From: an uncultured Collinsella sp.
GTDB taxonomy: Bacteria > Actinomycetota > Coriobacteriia > Coriobacteriales > Coriobacteriaceae
Direction: 5' to 3'
NCBI GenBank assembly: GCA_958354105.1
Contig: CATWVA010000004.1
Span: 32,116-96,115 of the forward strand
DNA: 64,000 nt
Positions 34,301 through 42,425 of the stretch are shown piece after piece. Within the stretch, counting starts at the first letter, position 1, and every line of letters starts with the position of its first letter. A program made the translations under genes and the position numbers. Under the pieces are notes generated by a model. It made no database searches and was not told where the DNA came from. It saw nothing but the letters and a program-made list of their open reading frames with translations.

Positions 34301-34552
34301 ATGAGGGAGAAGCGCCCGGCGCTTGTCATCACGTTTCCCACCACGGCGGCCGCCATGGGTTGCGAGTCCCTGTGCATCGAGCGCGGCCTTCCCGGGCGAA
34401 CGATTCCCGTGCCCGGGGAGGTCGCTGCCGGCTGCGGTCTGGCGTGGAAGGCGTTGCCTGCCGATGAGGAGCTGCTGCGCAGCGAACTTGCCGCGGCGGG
34501 CGTTCCCACCGAGGGCTATACCGTGATTGATATGTGGGAGGTCGTGCGATGA
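34301..34552 (+). CDS. DUF3343 (putative Se/S carrier) protein
   Basis: 83-residue small protein, begins MREKRPALVITFPTTAAAM, with two cysteines (GCESLCIE and AGCGLAWK). DUF3343 proteins typically sit beside YedF and SelD in selenium-dependent hydroxylase loci; the role is unknown but a chalcogen carrier is plausible. The ATG at 34301 follows TTGGAGTTGCC. Its stop overlaps the next start by ATGA at 34549, showing translational coupling. Confidence 0.85.
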   Translation: MREKRPALVITFPTTAAAMGCESLCIERGLPGRTIPVPGEVAAGCGLAWKALPADEELLRSELAAAGVPTEGYTVIDMWEVVR

Positions 34553-35688
34553 TCTACCTGGATAACGCGGCGACGACCATGCACAAGCCGCAGGCGGTCA
34601 TCGATGCCGTGACGCAGGCGATGTGCTCGCTCGGCAATGCCGGGCGCGGCGCCACGTCGGGTGCCCTCGACGCGGCGCGTGCCATCCACGGCTGTCGCGC
34701 CAAGCTTGCGCGCTTGCTGGGCTGCCCGCGTGCTGACCATGTTTGTTTTACGCCCAACTCCACCACGGCGCTCAACACCGTCATCAATGGCGTGGTGCGC
34801 CCCGGCGACCGCGTGGTCACAACGGTGCTCGAGCACAACTCCGTGCTGCGTCCGCTCAACCGCCTGGCGGCAGAGCAGGGCGTGACCGTTGAGCACGCGG
34901 GCTGCGACGCGAACGGCGTGCTCGACTACGATGAGCTCGAGCGGTTGGTCACGCCGGGCACGCGTGCTGTGGTGGTGACGCACGCCTCCAATGTGACCGG
35001 CAACGCGGTCGACATTGCACGCGTGGCCGCTATGGCCCATGCTGCCGGTGCGCTGGTGATCGTCGATGCCTCGCAGTCTGCCGGCACGGCGCATATCGAT
35101 ATGCGGGCCATGGGGCTCGACGTGGTGTGCTTTACCGGCCACAAGGGGCTCATGGGACCTCAAGGCACGGGTGGCCTGGCCGTGGCGGAGGGCATTGACG
35201 TGGCTCCTTGGGCCATGGGCGGCACGGGCGTGCACAGCTTCGATGCGCTGCAGCCGCGGGAGTGGCCCACGCGCCTTGAGGCGGGCACGCTCAACGGTCA
35301 CGGTATCGCCGGCCTTTCTGCCGGCCTCGACTTTATCGAGGCCCAGGGTGGGGTCGAGGCGATTGCTTCCCACGAGCGTGCGCTCGCTGATCGCTTCCTT
35401 GCCGGTGTACGCGAGATTCCAGGGATTAAGCTCTACGGTGCGTTTGACCTGCCCACACGCTCGGCGATCGTCTCGCTCAACGTGGGCGATATCGATTCTG
35501 CCGAGATTTCGGATGCGCTCATGCAAGGGTGGGGGATTGCGACGCGCCCCGGTGCTCACTGCGCTCCGCTCATGCACCGCGCGTTGGGGACCGAGCGCCA
35601 GGGTGTCGTTCGCTTCTCGTTTGGGTATTTCAACACGGACGAGGAAGTTGACGCCGCGATTGAAGCTTTGCGCGATTTAGCTTACTAA
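34549..35688 (+). CDS. Cysteine desulfurase / selenocysteine lyase-like, EF2568 family
   Basis: 379-residue class V PLP enzyme. YLDNAATTMHKPQAVIDA at the start, PLP lysine in CFTGHKGLMGPQGTGGL near residue 200, and active Cys in RPGAHCAPLMHRALG near 342. The closest described group is TIGR01977 (type protein EF2568), found with orphan SelD and selenium-dependent molybdenum hydroxylases. It probably mobilises S or Se from cysteine or selenocysteine for SelD. It overlaps the DUF3343 gene by 4 bases. Confidence 0.9.
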   Translation: MIYLDNAATTMHKPQAVIDAVTQAMCSLGNAGRGATSGALDAARAIHGCRAKLARLLGCPRADHVCFTPNSTTALNTVINGVVRPGDRVVTTVLEHNSVLRPLNRLAAEQGVTVEHAGCDANGVLDYDELERLVTPGTRAVVVTHASNVTGNAVDIARVAAMAHAAGALVIVDASQSAGTAHIDMRAMGLDVVCFTGHKGLMGPQGTGGLAVAEGIDVAPWAMGGTGVHSFDALQPREWPTRLEAGTLNGHGIAGLSAGLDFIEAQGGVEAIASHERALADRFLAGVREIPGIKLYGAFDLPTRSAIVSLNVGDIDSAEISDALMQGWGIATRPGAHCAPLMHRALGTERQGVVRFSFGYFNTDEEVDAAIEALRDLAY

Positions 35689-35755
35689 AGCGTATATACT
35701 TGCGGGATGGGCCTTTTGCCCGTCCCGTTTTTGTTTCGACCCGAAAGGTGGTCCC

Positions 35756-37114
35756 ATGGCCTCATCCGCGCCGCGCGGCCTGCGCTCCGACCATGTCGTT
35801 ACCGTCGGTATCGCCCTGTTCTCGATGCTCTTTGGCGCCGGCAACCTCATTATTCCGCCGCTGCTGGCGCTGCAGGCAGGTTCTGCCACGCCGGTCGCCA
35901 TGCTTGGCTTTCTCATCGCCGCCATCGGCTTGCCCGTTATGGGCTTTATCGCCGTGGCACTTGCCGGAACGGCGCGCGAGCTTGCCGGCCGCGTGCACCC
36001 CAAATTTGGCGAGTTCTTTGTCGCGGCGGTGTATCTGGCTATCGGCCCGTGCCTGGCCATTCCGCGCACGAGCTCCACGGCCTTCGAGATGCTGGTGCCG
36101 CTGCTGCCCGAGGGCGTCTCGCTTGCCACGGCTCGCCTGGTGTTTGCCGTCGGGTTCTTTATCGTCGCATTTGCGCTCACGCTGCGTCCCGGCGTCATCA
36201 CGCGCGTACTCGGCCGCATTACGGGCCCCGCGCTCATCGCCCTTATCGTATTGGTCGTGGGCGCTGCCGTGGTCTCGCCGCTGGGTCCCGCTGCCGCGCC
36301 ACAGGCTCCCTATAATGCCGGTGCTGCCGTGCAGGGCTTTTTGACCGGCTATCAGACCATGGACCTGCTCGCGTCGCTCGCCTTTGGCATCATCATCGCC
36401 GAGACCATTCATGAGCTGGGTGTTACCGATGACAAGCGTGTGGCCTTCGAGATTTCGCGCTCTGGTGTTATCGCCGGCGTGCTCATGGCCATCATCTACT
36501 GCGGCTTGGGCCTTGCCGGTATGCAGCTCGGCACCGTGATGCCCGACGCTACCAACGGCGCCGCTATCCTTGCGCGTTCGGCCTCTATGCATTTTGGTCT
36601 TGCCGGCACGGTCGTGGTCTTTGCGATCTTTTTCCTCGCCTGCATGAACGTGTGCATCGGCCTTATCAGCTGCTGCTCGCGTTACTTCTGCGAGACGTAT
36701 GTGGTCGAAGGGGGAGCGGAGGCTTCCGAGGAGGCCATGCGCCGTCCTTTTGCGGTTCTCGCCTTTGTGTTCGCCGCATTTTCGTGCGTGCTTTCCAACG
36801 TGGGCCTCGACGTGATCCTTATGTTCTCGGTGCCCATGCTCAACGCCTTGTATCCCGTTGCCATTGTGCTGGTGCTGATGGGCCTGGTGCACGGCTTTTG
36901 CGACGCACATCCGCAGGTTTGGGTCTGGGTCGGCGGCGTTGTCGCGGTGCAGAGCGTAATCACTTCGGTCCGCGATGCGTTCTTTGCGGGCGCGTGGCTA
37001 CCGTTCGATGCGTTGCCGCTGGCAGATATCGGCGCTGCGTGGGCACCGGTTGCCGTGGTTGCCTTTGTGATCGGTCTGCTCCATAGCCGGTTTGTCGCAC
37101 ATTCGAGGAGCTAG
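35756..37114 (+). CDS. brnQ: Branched-chain amino acid transporter BrnQ
   Basis: 452-residue LIVCS-family sodium- or proton-coupled carrier for Leu, Ile and Val, with about 12 hydrophobic segments. It starts with the family hallmark TVGIALFSMLFGAGNLIIPP and has FAIFFLACMNVCIGLISCCS in the second half. The ATG at 35756 follows CCGAAAGGTGGTCCC. It sits inside the selenium run but has no known selenium role; it may simply be a neighbour with its own promoter (TATACTT near 35694). Confidence 0.92.
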   Translation: MASSAPRGLRSDHVVTVGIALFSMLFGAGNLIIPPLLALQAGSATPVAMLGFLIAAIGLPVMGFIAVALAGTARELAGRVHPKFGEFFVAAVYLAIGPCLAIPRTSSTAFEMLVPLLPEGVSLATARLVFAVGFFIVAFALTLRPGVITRVLGRITGPALIALIVLVVGAAVVSPLGPAAAPQAPYNAGAAVQGFLTGYQTMDLLASLAFGIIIAETIHELGVTDDKRVAFEISRSGVIAGVLMAIIYCGLGLAGMQLGTVMPDATNGAAILARSASMHFGLAGTVVVFAIFFLACMNVCIGLISCCSRYFCETYVVEGGAEASEEAMRRPFAVLAFVFAAFSCVLSNVGLDVILMFSVPMLNALYPVAIVLVLMGLVHGFCDAHPQVWVWVGGVVAVQSVITSVRDAFFAGAWLPFDALPLADIGAAWAPVAVVAFVIGLLHSRFVAHSRS

Positions 37115-37205
37115 GGTATCGTCGCTTGCACAGGCGGGGAGTCTCACCTATAATTTCCTTCGCTTTGGGACACGCAAGGTTTAGACCTTAGCTGCTCAAC
37201 ACCTT

Positions 37206-37282
37206 CGGGACGTGGCGCAGTTTGGTAGCGCGCCTGCTTTGGGAGCAGGATGTCGCAGGTTCAAATCCTGTCGTCCCGACCA
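37206..37282 (+). tRNA. tRNA-Pro (TGG)
   Basis: Acceptor CGGGACG pairs with CGTCCCG, discriminator A, encoded CCA. Anticodon loop TTTGGGA gives TGG. T arm GCAGG-TTCAAAT-CCTGT. Starts a two-tRNA unit. Confidence 0.97.
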
Positions 37283-37288
37283 TATCTT

Positions 37289-37362
37289 GCGGGCGTAGTT
37301 CAATGGTAGAACCCCAGCCTTCCAAGCTGATGACGCGGGTTCGATTCCCGTCGCCCGCTCCA
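37289..37362 (+). tRNA. tRNA-Gly (TCC)
   Basis: Acceptor GCGGGCG pairs with CGCCCGC, discriminator T, encoded CCA. Anticodon loop CTTCCAA gives TCC. Six bases after tRNA-Pro. GGTTAACGGCTTTGATTC...GGGATCAAGGCCGTTTTTG at 37370-37411 is the likely terminator. Confidence 0.97.
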
Positions 37363-37558
37363 CAAGATTGGTTAACGGCTTTGATTCTTTTTGGGATCAA
37401 GGCCGTTTTTGTGAGAGTACCGGGTGACGAACCCGTCGCTCCAAGTAATTTGCAGGTCAGAGGTACGTTTACTTCTGGCCTGTTTTGTTTTGACCATCCG
37501 GCGCGGGACATGTGCTTTGGCAATGCTTGTCCCACAACGTAAGAAAGAAGTGATCGAC

Positions 37559-38395
37559 ATGGCAGATTCCAAGGCAGAATATTCCACCCCCGATTGCCTG
37601 GCGCCCGCCGCGATCGAGGCCAAGACCGAGGCTGCCGGTGTTACCAAGGCCAATCTACCGACCTCGAAGGCCTTTATGCTTGCCATGTTCGCCGGCGCGT
37701 TCATCGCCTTTGGCGGCCTGTTCTTCACGGTCTTTTTGAGCGATCCCACGCTTGGCTGGGGCGCCCAGCGCTTTGTGGGTGGCCTTGCTTTTTGCCTGGG
37801 TCTGGTGCTCGTGCTCATTTGCGGCGCGGAGCTGTTTACCGGCAACTCGCTTATGGTCTGCGCGCTCAAGAGCAAAAAGATCACGCTCGCCCAGATGCTC
37901 AAGGCTTGGGTCGCTGTGTGGATCGGCAACTTTGCCGGCGCGCTGTTCGTCGTCTTTTTGGTTTACATGGCAGCTATTTACAAGCTCAACGGCGAGGCCG
38001 TCGCCAACACCATGGTGAGCGTCGCCGCCGGTAAGGTTTCGATTGACGCCGTCACCATCTTCTTCCGCGGCATTCTGTGCAACATCTTTGTGTGCCTGGC
38101 TGTATGGATCGGTACCGCTGGCAGGACCGTGATCGACAAGGTCGTGGGCATTCTGCTGCCCATTGCCGCGTTTGTGGCCTGCGGTTTTGAGCACTGCGTT
38201 GCCAACATGTACTTTTTGCCCATGGGTATTTTGATGCACTCCTGCGGCTATGGAGTTGATGTCGCCGGCGCCGACGCCCTCAACGCGGCGGGCCTGGCGC
38301 TCAATCTTTCCGTCGCCACGCTCGGCAATATCGTGGGCGGCGCCCTGATCGTTGCGCTGGGCTACTGGTTTATCTACGCCAACAGGGAGGCCTAA
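37559..38395 (+). CDS. Formate/nitrite transporter family channel
   Basis: 278-residue FNT channel, six membrane helices. Family motifs: FAGAFIAFGGLFF near 42, ICGAELFTGNSLMV near 86 and FVACGFEHCVANMYFLPMG near 205 (central His). Members carry formate, nitrite or hydrosulfide as pentamers. Formate fits a selenocysteine formate dehydrogenase elsewhere in the genome; the nearby sulfide/selenide genes make HS-/HSe- an alternative. The sequence does not decide. ATG at 37559 follows AAGAAAGAAGTGATCGAC. Confidence 0.9.
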   Translation: MADSKAEYSTPDCLAPAAIEAKTEAAGVTKANLPTSKAFMLAMFAGAFIAFGGLFFTVFLSDPTLGWGAQRFVGGLAFCLGLVLVLICGAELFTGNSLMVCALKSKKITLAQMLKAWVAVWIGNFAGALFVVFLVYMAAIYKLNGEAVANTMVSVAAGKVSIDAVTIFFRGILCNIFVCLAVWIGTAGRTVIDKVVGILLPIAAFVACGFEHCVANMYFLPMGILMHSCGYGVDVAGADALNAAGLALNLSVATLGNIVGGALIVALGYWFIYANREA

Positions 38396-38418
38396 AGGCC
38401 CCATGGCATAACCGACCA

Positions 38419-38502
38419 AAGAGGGACAGGTTTATTTTGGCGGGTTTGGACGAGGCGCTGCGCCGTCTTGCCATGAGCTGCCATAATGGACCTGTCCCTT
38501 TT
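38419..38502. repeat. Family F-like palindrome, copy 3
   Basis: AAGAGGGACAGG near 38419-38430 is mirrored by CCTGTCCCTTTT (38491-38502) around a long, weakly paired centre. It lies between the FNT gene and selA. Confidence 0.65.
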
Positions 38503-38579
38503 GCATGCGCGTCGCCATTTGGTGGCCGACGATGATCGTGGGGGACCTGCTTTTTATTGAATATGTCGAAAGGCTTTCC

Positions 38580-40037
38580 ATGAGCGACTGCGAATCCATG
38601 CCCGCCGAGGTGCGCGACCGCCTGCGCTCCATTCCCGCTGTCCACGAGCTGCTGGCGGAGTGGCCGGTCATGAAGGCTGCCGGCGATGCGGGCGATACGA
38701 TCGTGCGCGAGGCGATCGATGTTGAGCTCGATGCCGAGCGCGCGGCGATTCGCTCCGGCGTCCCCGCGAGGAACAAGCGCGAGCTCGCCTTGGCCATTGA
38801 GCGGCGGTGCCACCGTCTGTCGCTGCCGACCCTGCGTCCCGCCGTCAACGCGACAGGCGTTGTGATTCACACCAATCTGGGCCGTGCTCCGCTCGCTCCC
38901 GCAGCGGTGCAGGCGGTGACCGACGTCGCCCGCAGCTACAGCACGCTCGAGTACGACGTCGCGACCTGTGCTCGCGGGGGCCGCAAGGAGCATGCCGCGC
39001 GCCTGCTGCGCACACTCACGGGGGCGCAGGACGCCTTGGTTGTCAACAATAACGCCGCGGCGGTGCTGTTGGTGCTTGCCGCGCATGCATGCGGCAAAGA
39101 GGTAATCGTGAGCCGCGGCGAGCTTGTCGAGGTGGGAGGCAGTTTCCGTATCCCCGACATCATGGCGGCTTCGGGTGCCAAGCTTGTCGAGGTGGGCTCC
39201 ACCAACCGCACGCATCTGGACGATTATCAAAGCGCCATTACGCCCAACACGGCGATGATCCTGAAAGTTCATCCTTCCAACTACCGTATCGAGGGCTTCC
39301 ACGAGGAGGTTTCCGCGGCGGAGCTTTCTACACTGGCGCACGAGCACGGGCTTTTGCTTTACGAGGACCAAGGCTCGGGCGCTTTGCTGGCAGACGGGGT
39401 GCTTGCCGATGCGGGGGAGAAGCCCACGTCCGCTTCGCTTTGCGCTGGCGTCGACGTTGTCTCGTGTTCGGGCGACAAGTTGCTTGGTGCTTCGCAGGCG
39501 GGCATTATCCTCGGCAGTACCCAGGTTATCGCTGCCTGCGCCTCTCATCCGCTTATGCGCGCGCTTCGCCCCGGCAAGCTCACGCTCGCGGCGCTCGAGG
39601 CTACCCTGCGTCTGTATGTGACCGGTCCCGATACAGCGCATCGGGAGATCCCGGTGCTCAACATGCTTTCCGGCGCGCCGGCTCCGCTCGAGCGTCAGGC
39701 CAAGCGCCTGCATGACCGCATGCTGCGCAAGCTTCGTGACTCTCAGTGCGAGGAGGCGGTGGAGCTGCAGGTTGTCGAAGGCGCTTCTGCCCCGGGCGGT
39801 GGCTCGCTGCCGACCGTCGAGCTCCCAACCTTTTGCGTTGCCGTCTGCCCCGTCGATGGGCGCCTGTCCGTCGATGGCCTGAAGCGCGCTATGGTTCAGG
39901 AGCCCGATACGCCGGTTGTGACGCGCGTACAGCACGACCAGGTGCTGTTTGACGTTCGCACGCTTGTGCACGATACCGACCTTGATTTGTGTGCGTCTGC
40001 GTTGGCCGACGCCGTGCGGGCGGGTTTGCGCCGATGA
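38580..40037 (+). CDS. selA: L-seryl-tRNA(Sec) selenium transferase
   Basis: Converts Ser-tRNA-Sec to Sec-tRNA-Sec with selenophosphate; decameric PLP enzyme. 485 residues. Seen: N-terminal RSIPAVHELL for tRNA binding, ATGVVIHTNLGRAPL near 98, VNNNAAAVLLVL near 155, SRGELVEVGGSFRIPD, and the PLP lysine in SCSGDKLLGASQAGI near 300. The ATG at 38580 follows CGAAAGGCTTTCC. Its stop overlaps the selB start (ATGA). Confidence 0.96.
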   Translation: MSDCESMPAEVRDRLRSIPAVHELLAEWPVMKAAGDAGDTIVREAIDVELDAERAAIRSGVPARNKRELALAIERRCHRLSLPTLRPAVNATGVVIHTNLGRAPLAPAAVQAVTDVARSYSTLEYDVATCARGGRKEHAARLLRTLTGAQDALVVNNNAAAVLLVLAAHACGKEVIVSRGELVEVGGSFRIPDIMAASGAKLVEVGSTNRTHLDDYQSAITPNTAMILKVHPSNYRIEGFHEEVSAAELSTLAHEHGLLLYEDQGSGALLADGVLADAGEKPTSASLCAGVDVVSCSGDKLLGASQAGIILGSTQVIAACASHPLMRALRPGKLTLAALEATLRLYVTGPDTAHREIPVLNMLSGAPAPLERQAKRLHDRMLRKLRDSQCEEAVELQVVEGASAPGGGSLPTVELPTFCVAVCPVDGRLSVDGLKRAMVQEPDTPVVTRVQHDQVLFDVRTLVHDTDLDLCASALADAVRAGLRR

Positions 40038-42004
40038 CTGCGCGCGAGCTTGTCGAATGTCCCGTTGTCGTTGGAACGGCGGGGCACGTCGACCACGGAA
40101 AGTCAGCCCTTATCGAGGCGCTGACCGGAAAAAATCCCGACCGTCTGGAGGTCGAGCGGCGCCGCGGTATGACCACGGAGCTCGGTTTTGGCGAGCTGGT
40201 GCTGCCGAGCGGCAAGCTTGTCGGCCTGGTCGATGTACCCGGTCATGCGCACTACCTACGCGCCATGGTGCAGGGTGCTACCGGCGTGGATGTTGCGTTG
40301 CTGGTGGTTTCTGCCGTTGAGGGCGTGATGCCGCAGACCCGCGAGCATGTTCGCGTACTGGAGCTGTTGGGTGTGACGCACATGGTCGTTGCGCTTACGA
40401 TGCGCGATCTGGCCGATGACGAGACGGCGGAGCTCGCCGAGCTCGACTTGATGGATTTCCTCGGCGATACCGTCTTTGCCAATGCGCCCGTGGTGCCCGT
40501 TTCCTCTCGCACGGGTGCGGGTATCGAGGACGTTCGCCTTGCCCTCGATACCGCTATCGACTCTTTCCTGGCCGATGCCGCATCCCGCCCGGTGCGCCCC
40601 TGTCTGGCCCCGCGCCTGCCCATCGACCGCTGCTTCACCATCAAGGGATCCGGGACGGTCGTCACGGGCACGCTTCACGATGCCCCCGTGGCGGTGGGCG
40701 ATGAGCTCGTTTCGAGTCCCGCGGGCGTGCGCTGCCGCGTTCGCGCGATTCAGGTGCATGGCGATACTCCTCGGGCGTTGCCCGGACAGCGCGTGGCGCT
40801 CAACATCGTGGGCGACGGCGCGGGCGACCTTCCGCGCGGCGAGGTCCTCTGCGGGTCTGGTGCCGAGGGCTCGACGCTCAGGCTTATCGCGCGCTTCACC
40901 TATCTGGGGCGCGAGGGCGCCAAGCCCGTGCCCTTCGAGTCCGGCACGCGCGTCCACGTGATGGTGGGCACGGCAGAGGTCCTCGGCCGTATCATGCTCA
41001 TGGAGGGCGCGGGGCCGATTGCCCCGGGCGAGACGCGTACCGTGCAAATCCGCCTGAAGGAGCGCCTTCCCGTGCGCTCGGGCGACGGTCTCATCGTGCT
41101 TGCGTTCTCCCCGGTGGTACTTATCGGCGGCGGTTGCGTTCTTCTTTCGCGGTGCCGCCGCTCGCGCGACCTCTCCGCGGAAGAGGTCTCGCTGCTCAGG
41201 GCTCTGGATGCCGGCGACCGCGCCGCCGCCATTGCCGCATGGCTGGGGCTGCAGCGCCTGCCCGTGCCGGCGGCCGTTGCCGCCCGTGCGCTCGACCTTT
41301 CCGGTGTCGAAGTCGCGAGGCTCCTGCACGCCGCGGTGGCGTCGGGCGATGCGGTCGCCCTCCATCCGGAGCGCTCGACCGAGGAGCTCTATGCCGCCCC
41401 CGCTGTGCTCGATGCCGCCCTTGCCGCCCTCGCCGACACGCTTGTCGCCATGCATAAGGCCGCGCCCAAGCAAACGGGCTTCACCCCGGGCGAGGTTGCG
41501 CATGTCGCCTGGCCGAAAGCGGGCGAAGACGTCGCGTCTGCGCTCATCCTCGAGGGCTGTGCGCGCGGCATCTGCGCCCAGGAGGGGTCTGAGGTCTACG
41601 ACCCACATTCCGCCGCTGCGGCGATACGTGTGGTGCGCGAGGCAGGCCGGCGCATCGCGGCCCTGCTGGACGAGGCGGGCCTCGATGCACCGACGCTTCC
41701 CGAGGTGGGGCAGCAGTTGCAACTCGATCGCGACACCATGACGCGTGCCCTGCGCGAGCTTTCGCTCAACCGCTCGATCGTTAAGGTCGAGCGCGACGTT
41801 GCCTTGTCCGCCGCCGCCGAGGCTCAGGCGCGCGAGGTCGTTGCGGCGGCTATCGAGGCTGCCGGCGGCGCTGTCACCACGAGTGTGCTGCGCGAGGCCC
41901 TGGGCGTGTCGCGCAAGCGAGCCATTAGCATCTTGGAGCACCTGGATGCGGTGCGTTTTACGACGCTCGACAAAGGAGCCGGCGGCCTAAGATCGCTTCG
42001 TTAG
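40034..42004 (+). CDS. selB: Selenocysteine-specific elongation factor
   Basis: Delivers Sec-tRNA-Sec to UGA codons marked by SECIS hairpins. 656 residues: GTPase domain with GTAGHVDHGKSALIEAL near residue 12 (G1), GMTTELGF (G2 region), DVPGHAHYLRAM (G3), then beta-barrel domains and a C-terminal set of winged helices that bind SECIS RNA. The usual G4 motif (N/T)KxD reads TMRD near 119, without the lysine. ATG at 40034 overlaps the selA stop. selC follows 61 bases after its stop. Confidence 0.95.
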   Translation: MTARELVECPVVVGTAGHVDHGKSALIEALTGKNPDRLEVERRRGMTTELGFGELVLPSGKLVGLVDVPGHAHYLRAMVQGATGVDVALLVVSAVEGVMPQTREHVRVLELLGVTHMVVALTMRDLADDETAELAELDLMDFLGDTVFANAPVVPVSSRTGAGIEDVRLALDTAIDSFLADAASRPVRPCLAPRLPIDRCFTIKGSGTVVTGTLHDAPVAVGDELVSSPAGVRCRVRAIQVHGDTPRALPGQRVALNIVGDGAGDLPRGEVLCGSGAEGSTLRLIARFTYLGREGAKPVPFESGTRVHVMVGTAEVLGRIMLMEGAGPIAPGETRTVQIRLKERLPVRSGDGLIVLAFSPVVLIGGGCVLLSRCRRSRDLSAEEVSLLRALDAGDRAAAIAAWLGLQRLPVPAAVAARALDLSGVEVARLLHAAVASGDAVALHPERSTEELYAAPAVLDAALAALADTLVAMHKAAPKQTGFTPGEVAHVAWPKAGEDVASALILEGCARGICAQEGSEVYDPHSAAAAIRVVREAGRRIAALLDEAGLDAPTLPEVGQQLQLDRDTMTRALRELSLNRSIVKVERDVALSAAAEAQAREVVAAAIEAAGGAVTTSVLREALGVSRKRAISILEHLDAVRFTTLDKGAGGLRSLR

Positions 42005-42065
42005 GGGCTGCCGTATCGCTGTTCGCCACGACGCCCTGCTAGTTTGGTAAAATACCGCCACGTTT

Positions 42066-42162
42066 GGGAGCGGATGGGCTCCGGTGGGCCCCGCGGTCCT
42101 CAAAACCGTTGTGAGGCGTGCAAAACGTCTTGGATGTGTTCGATTCACATACGTTCCCGCCA
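42066..42162 (+). tRNA. selC: tRNA-Sec (TCA)
   Basis: 97 bases with encoded CCA. Acceptor GGGAGCG pairs with CGTTCCC (one G-T), discriminator G. The eighth acceptor position would be G opposite A. D arm GGGCT-CCGGTG-GGCCC, anticodon stem GCGGT/ACCGT with loop CCTCAAA giving TCA at 42100-42102, very long variable arm GAGGCGT-GCAAA-ACGTCTT, T arm ATGTG-TTCGATT-CACAT. The long D and variable arms identify tRNA-Sec. Base 33 is C instead of the nearly universal U. Confidence 0.95.
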
Positions 42163-42425
42163 ACGCATCTCGCCAAAACCACCACATTGGGGACAGGCAC
42201 CTTTGTGGTGGTTTCGAAACGTGCGGGAAACAGCTTCGAAACACGCGATTTGCTCGTCAGGCGGTCAAAAAGCTATCTACCTGCATCGTAATCAAAATGA
42301 AACATCCGCTCGTTGCCTTATTCGTAACTTTGTAGCAACAGTGCGATATTATCCATACTCGATAAAGCTCACGGCGCATGGGGCGCCGCGAACGACACCT
42401 TTCTTTTCCATCAATTGGAGGAAGC
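42163..42425 (+). terminator. selC terminator and gdhA upstream region
   Basis: AAACCACCACA (42176-42186) pairs with TGTGGTGGTTT (42204-42214) just after selC. The rest is AT-rich and holds the likely gdhA promoter around TTGTAG...TATTATCC (42331-42355). No ORF is convincing. Confidence 0.55.

Noticed and set aside
32641..34509. 622-codon minus-strand frame opposite selD and yedF
   Set aside because: Antisense shadow; spans several well-supported genes and has no recognisable domains.
35756..37114. brnQ as part of the selenium pathway
   Set aside because: Clear branched-chain amino acid transporter with its own promoter-like sequence; adjacency alone does not support a selenium role.
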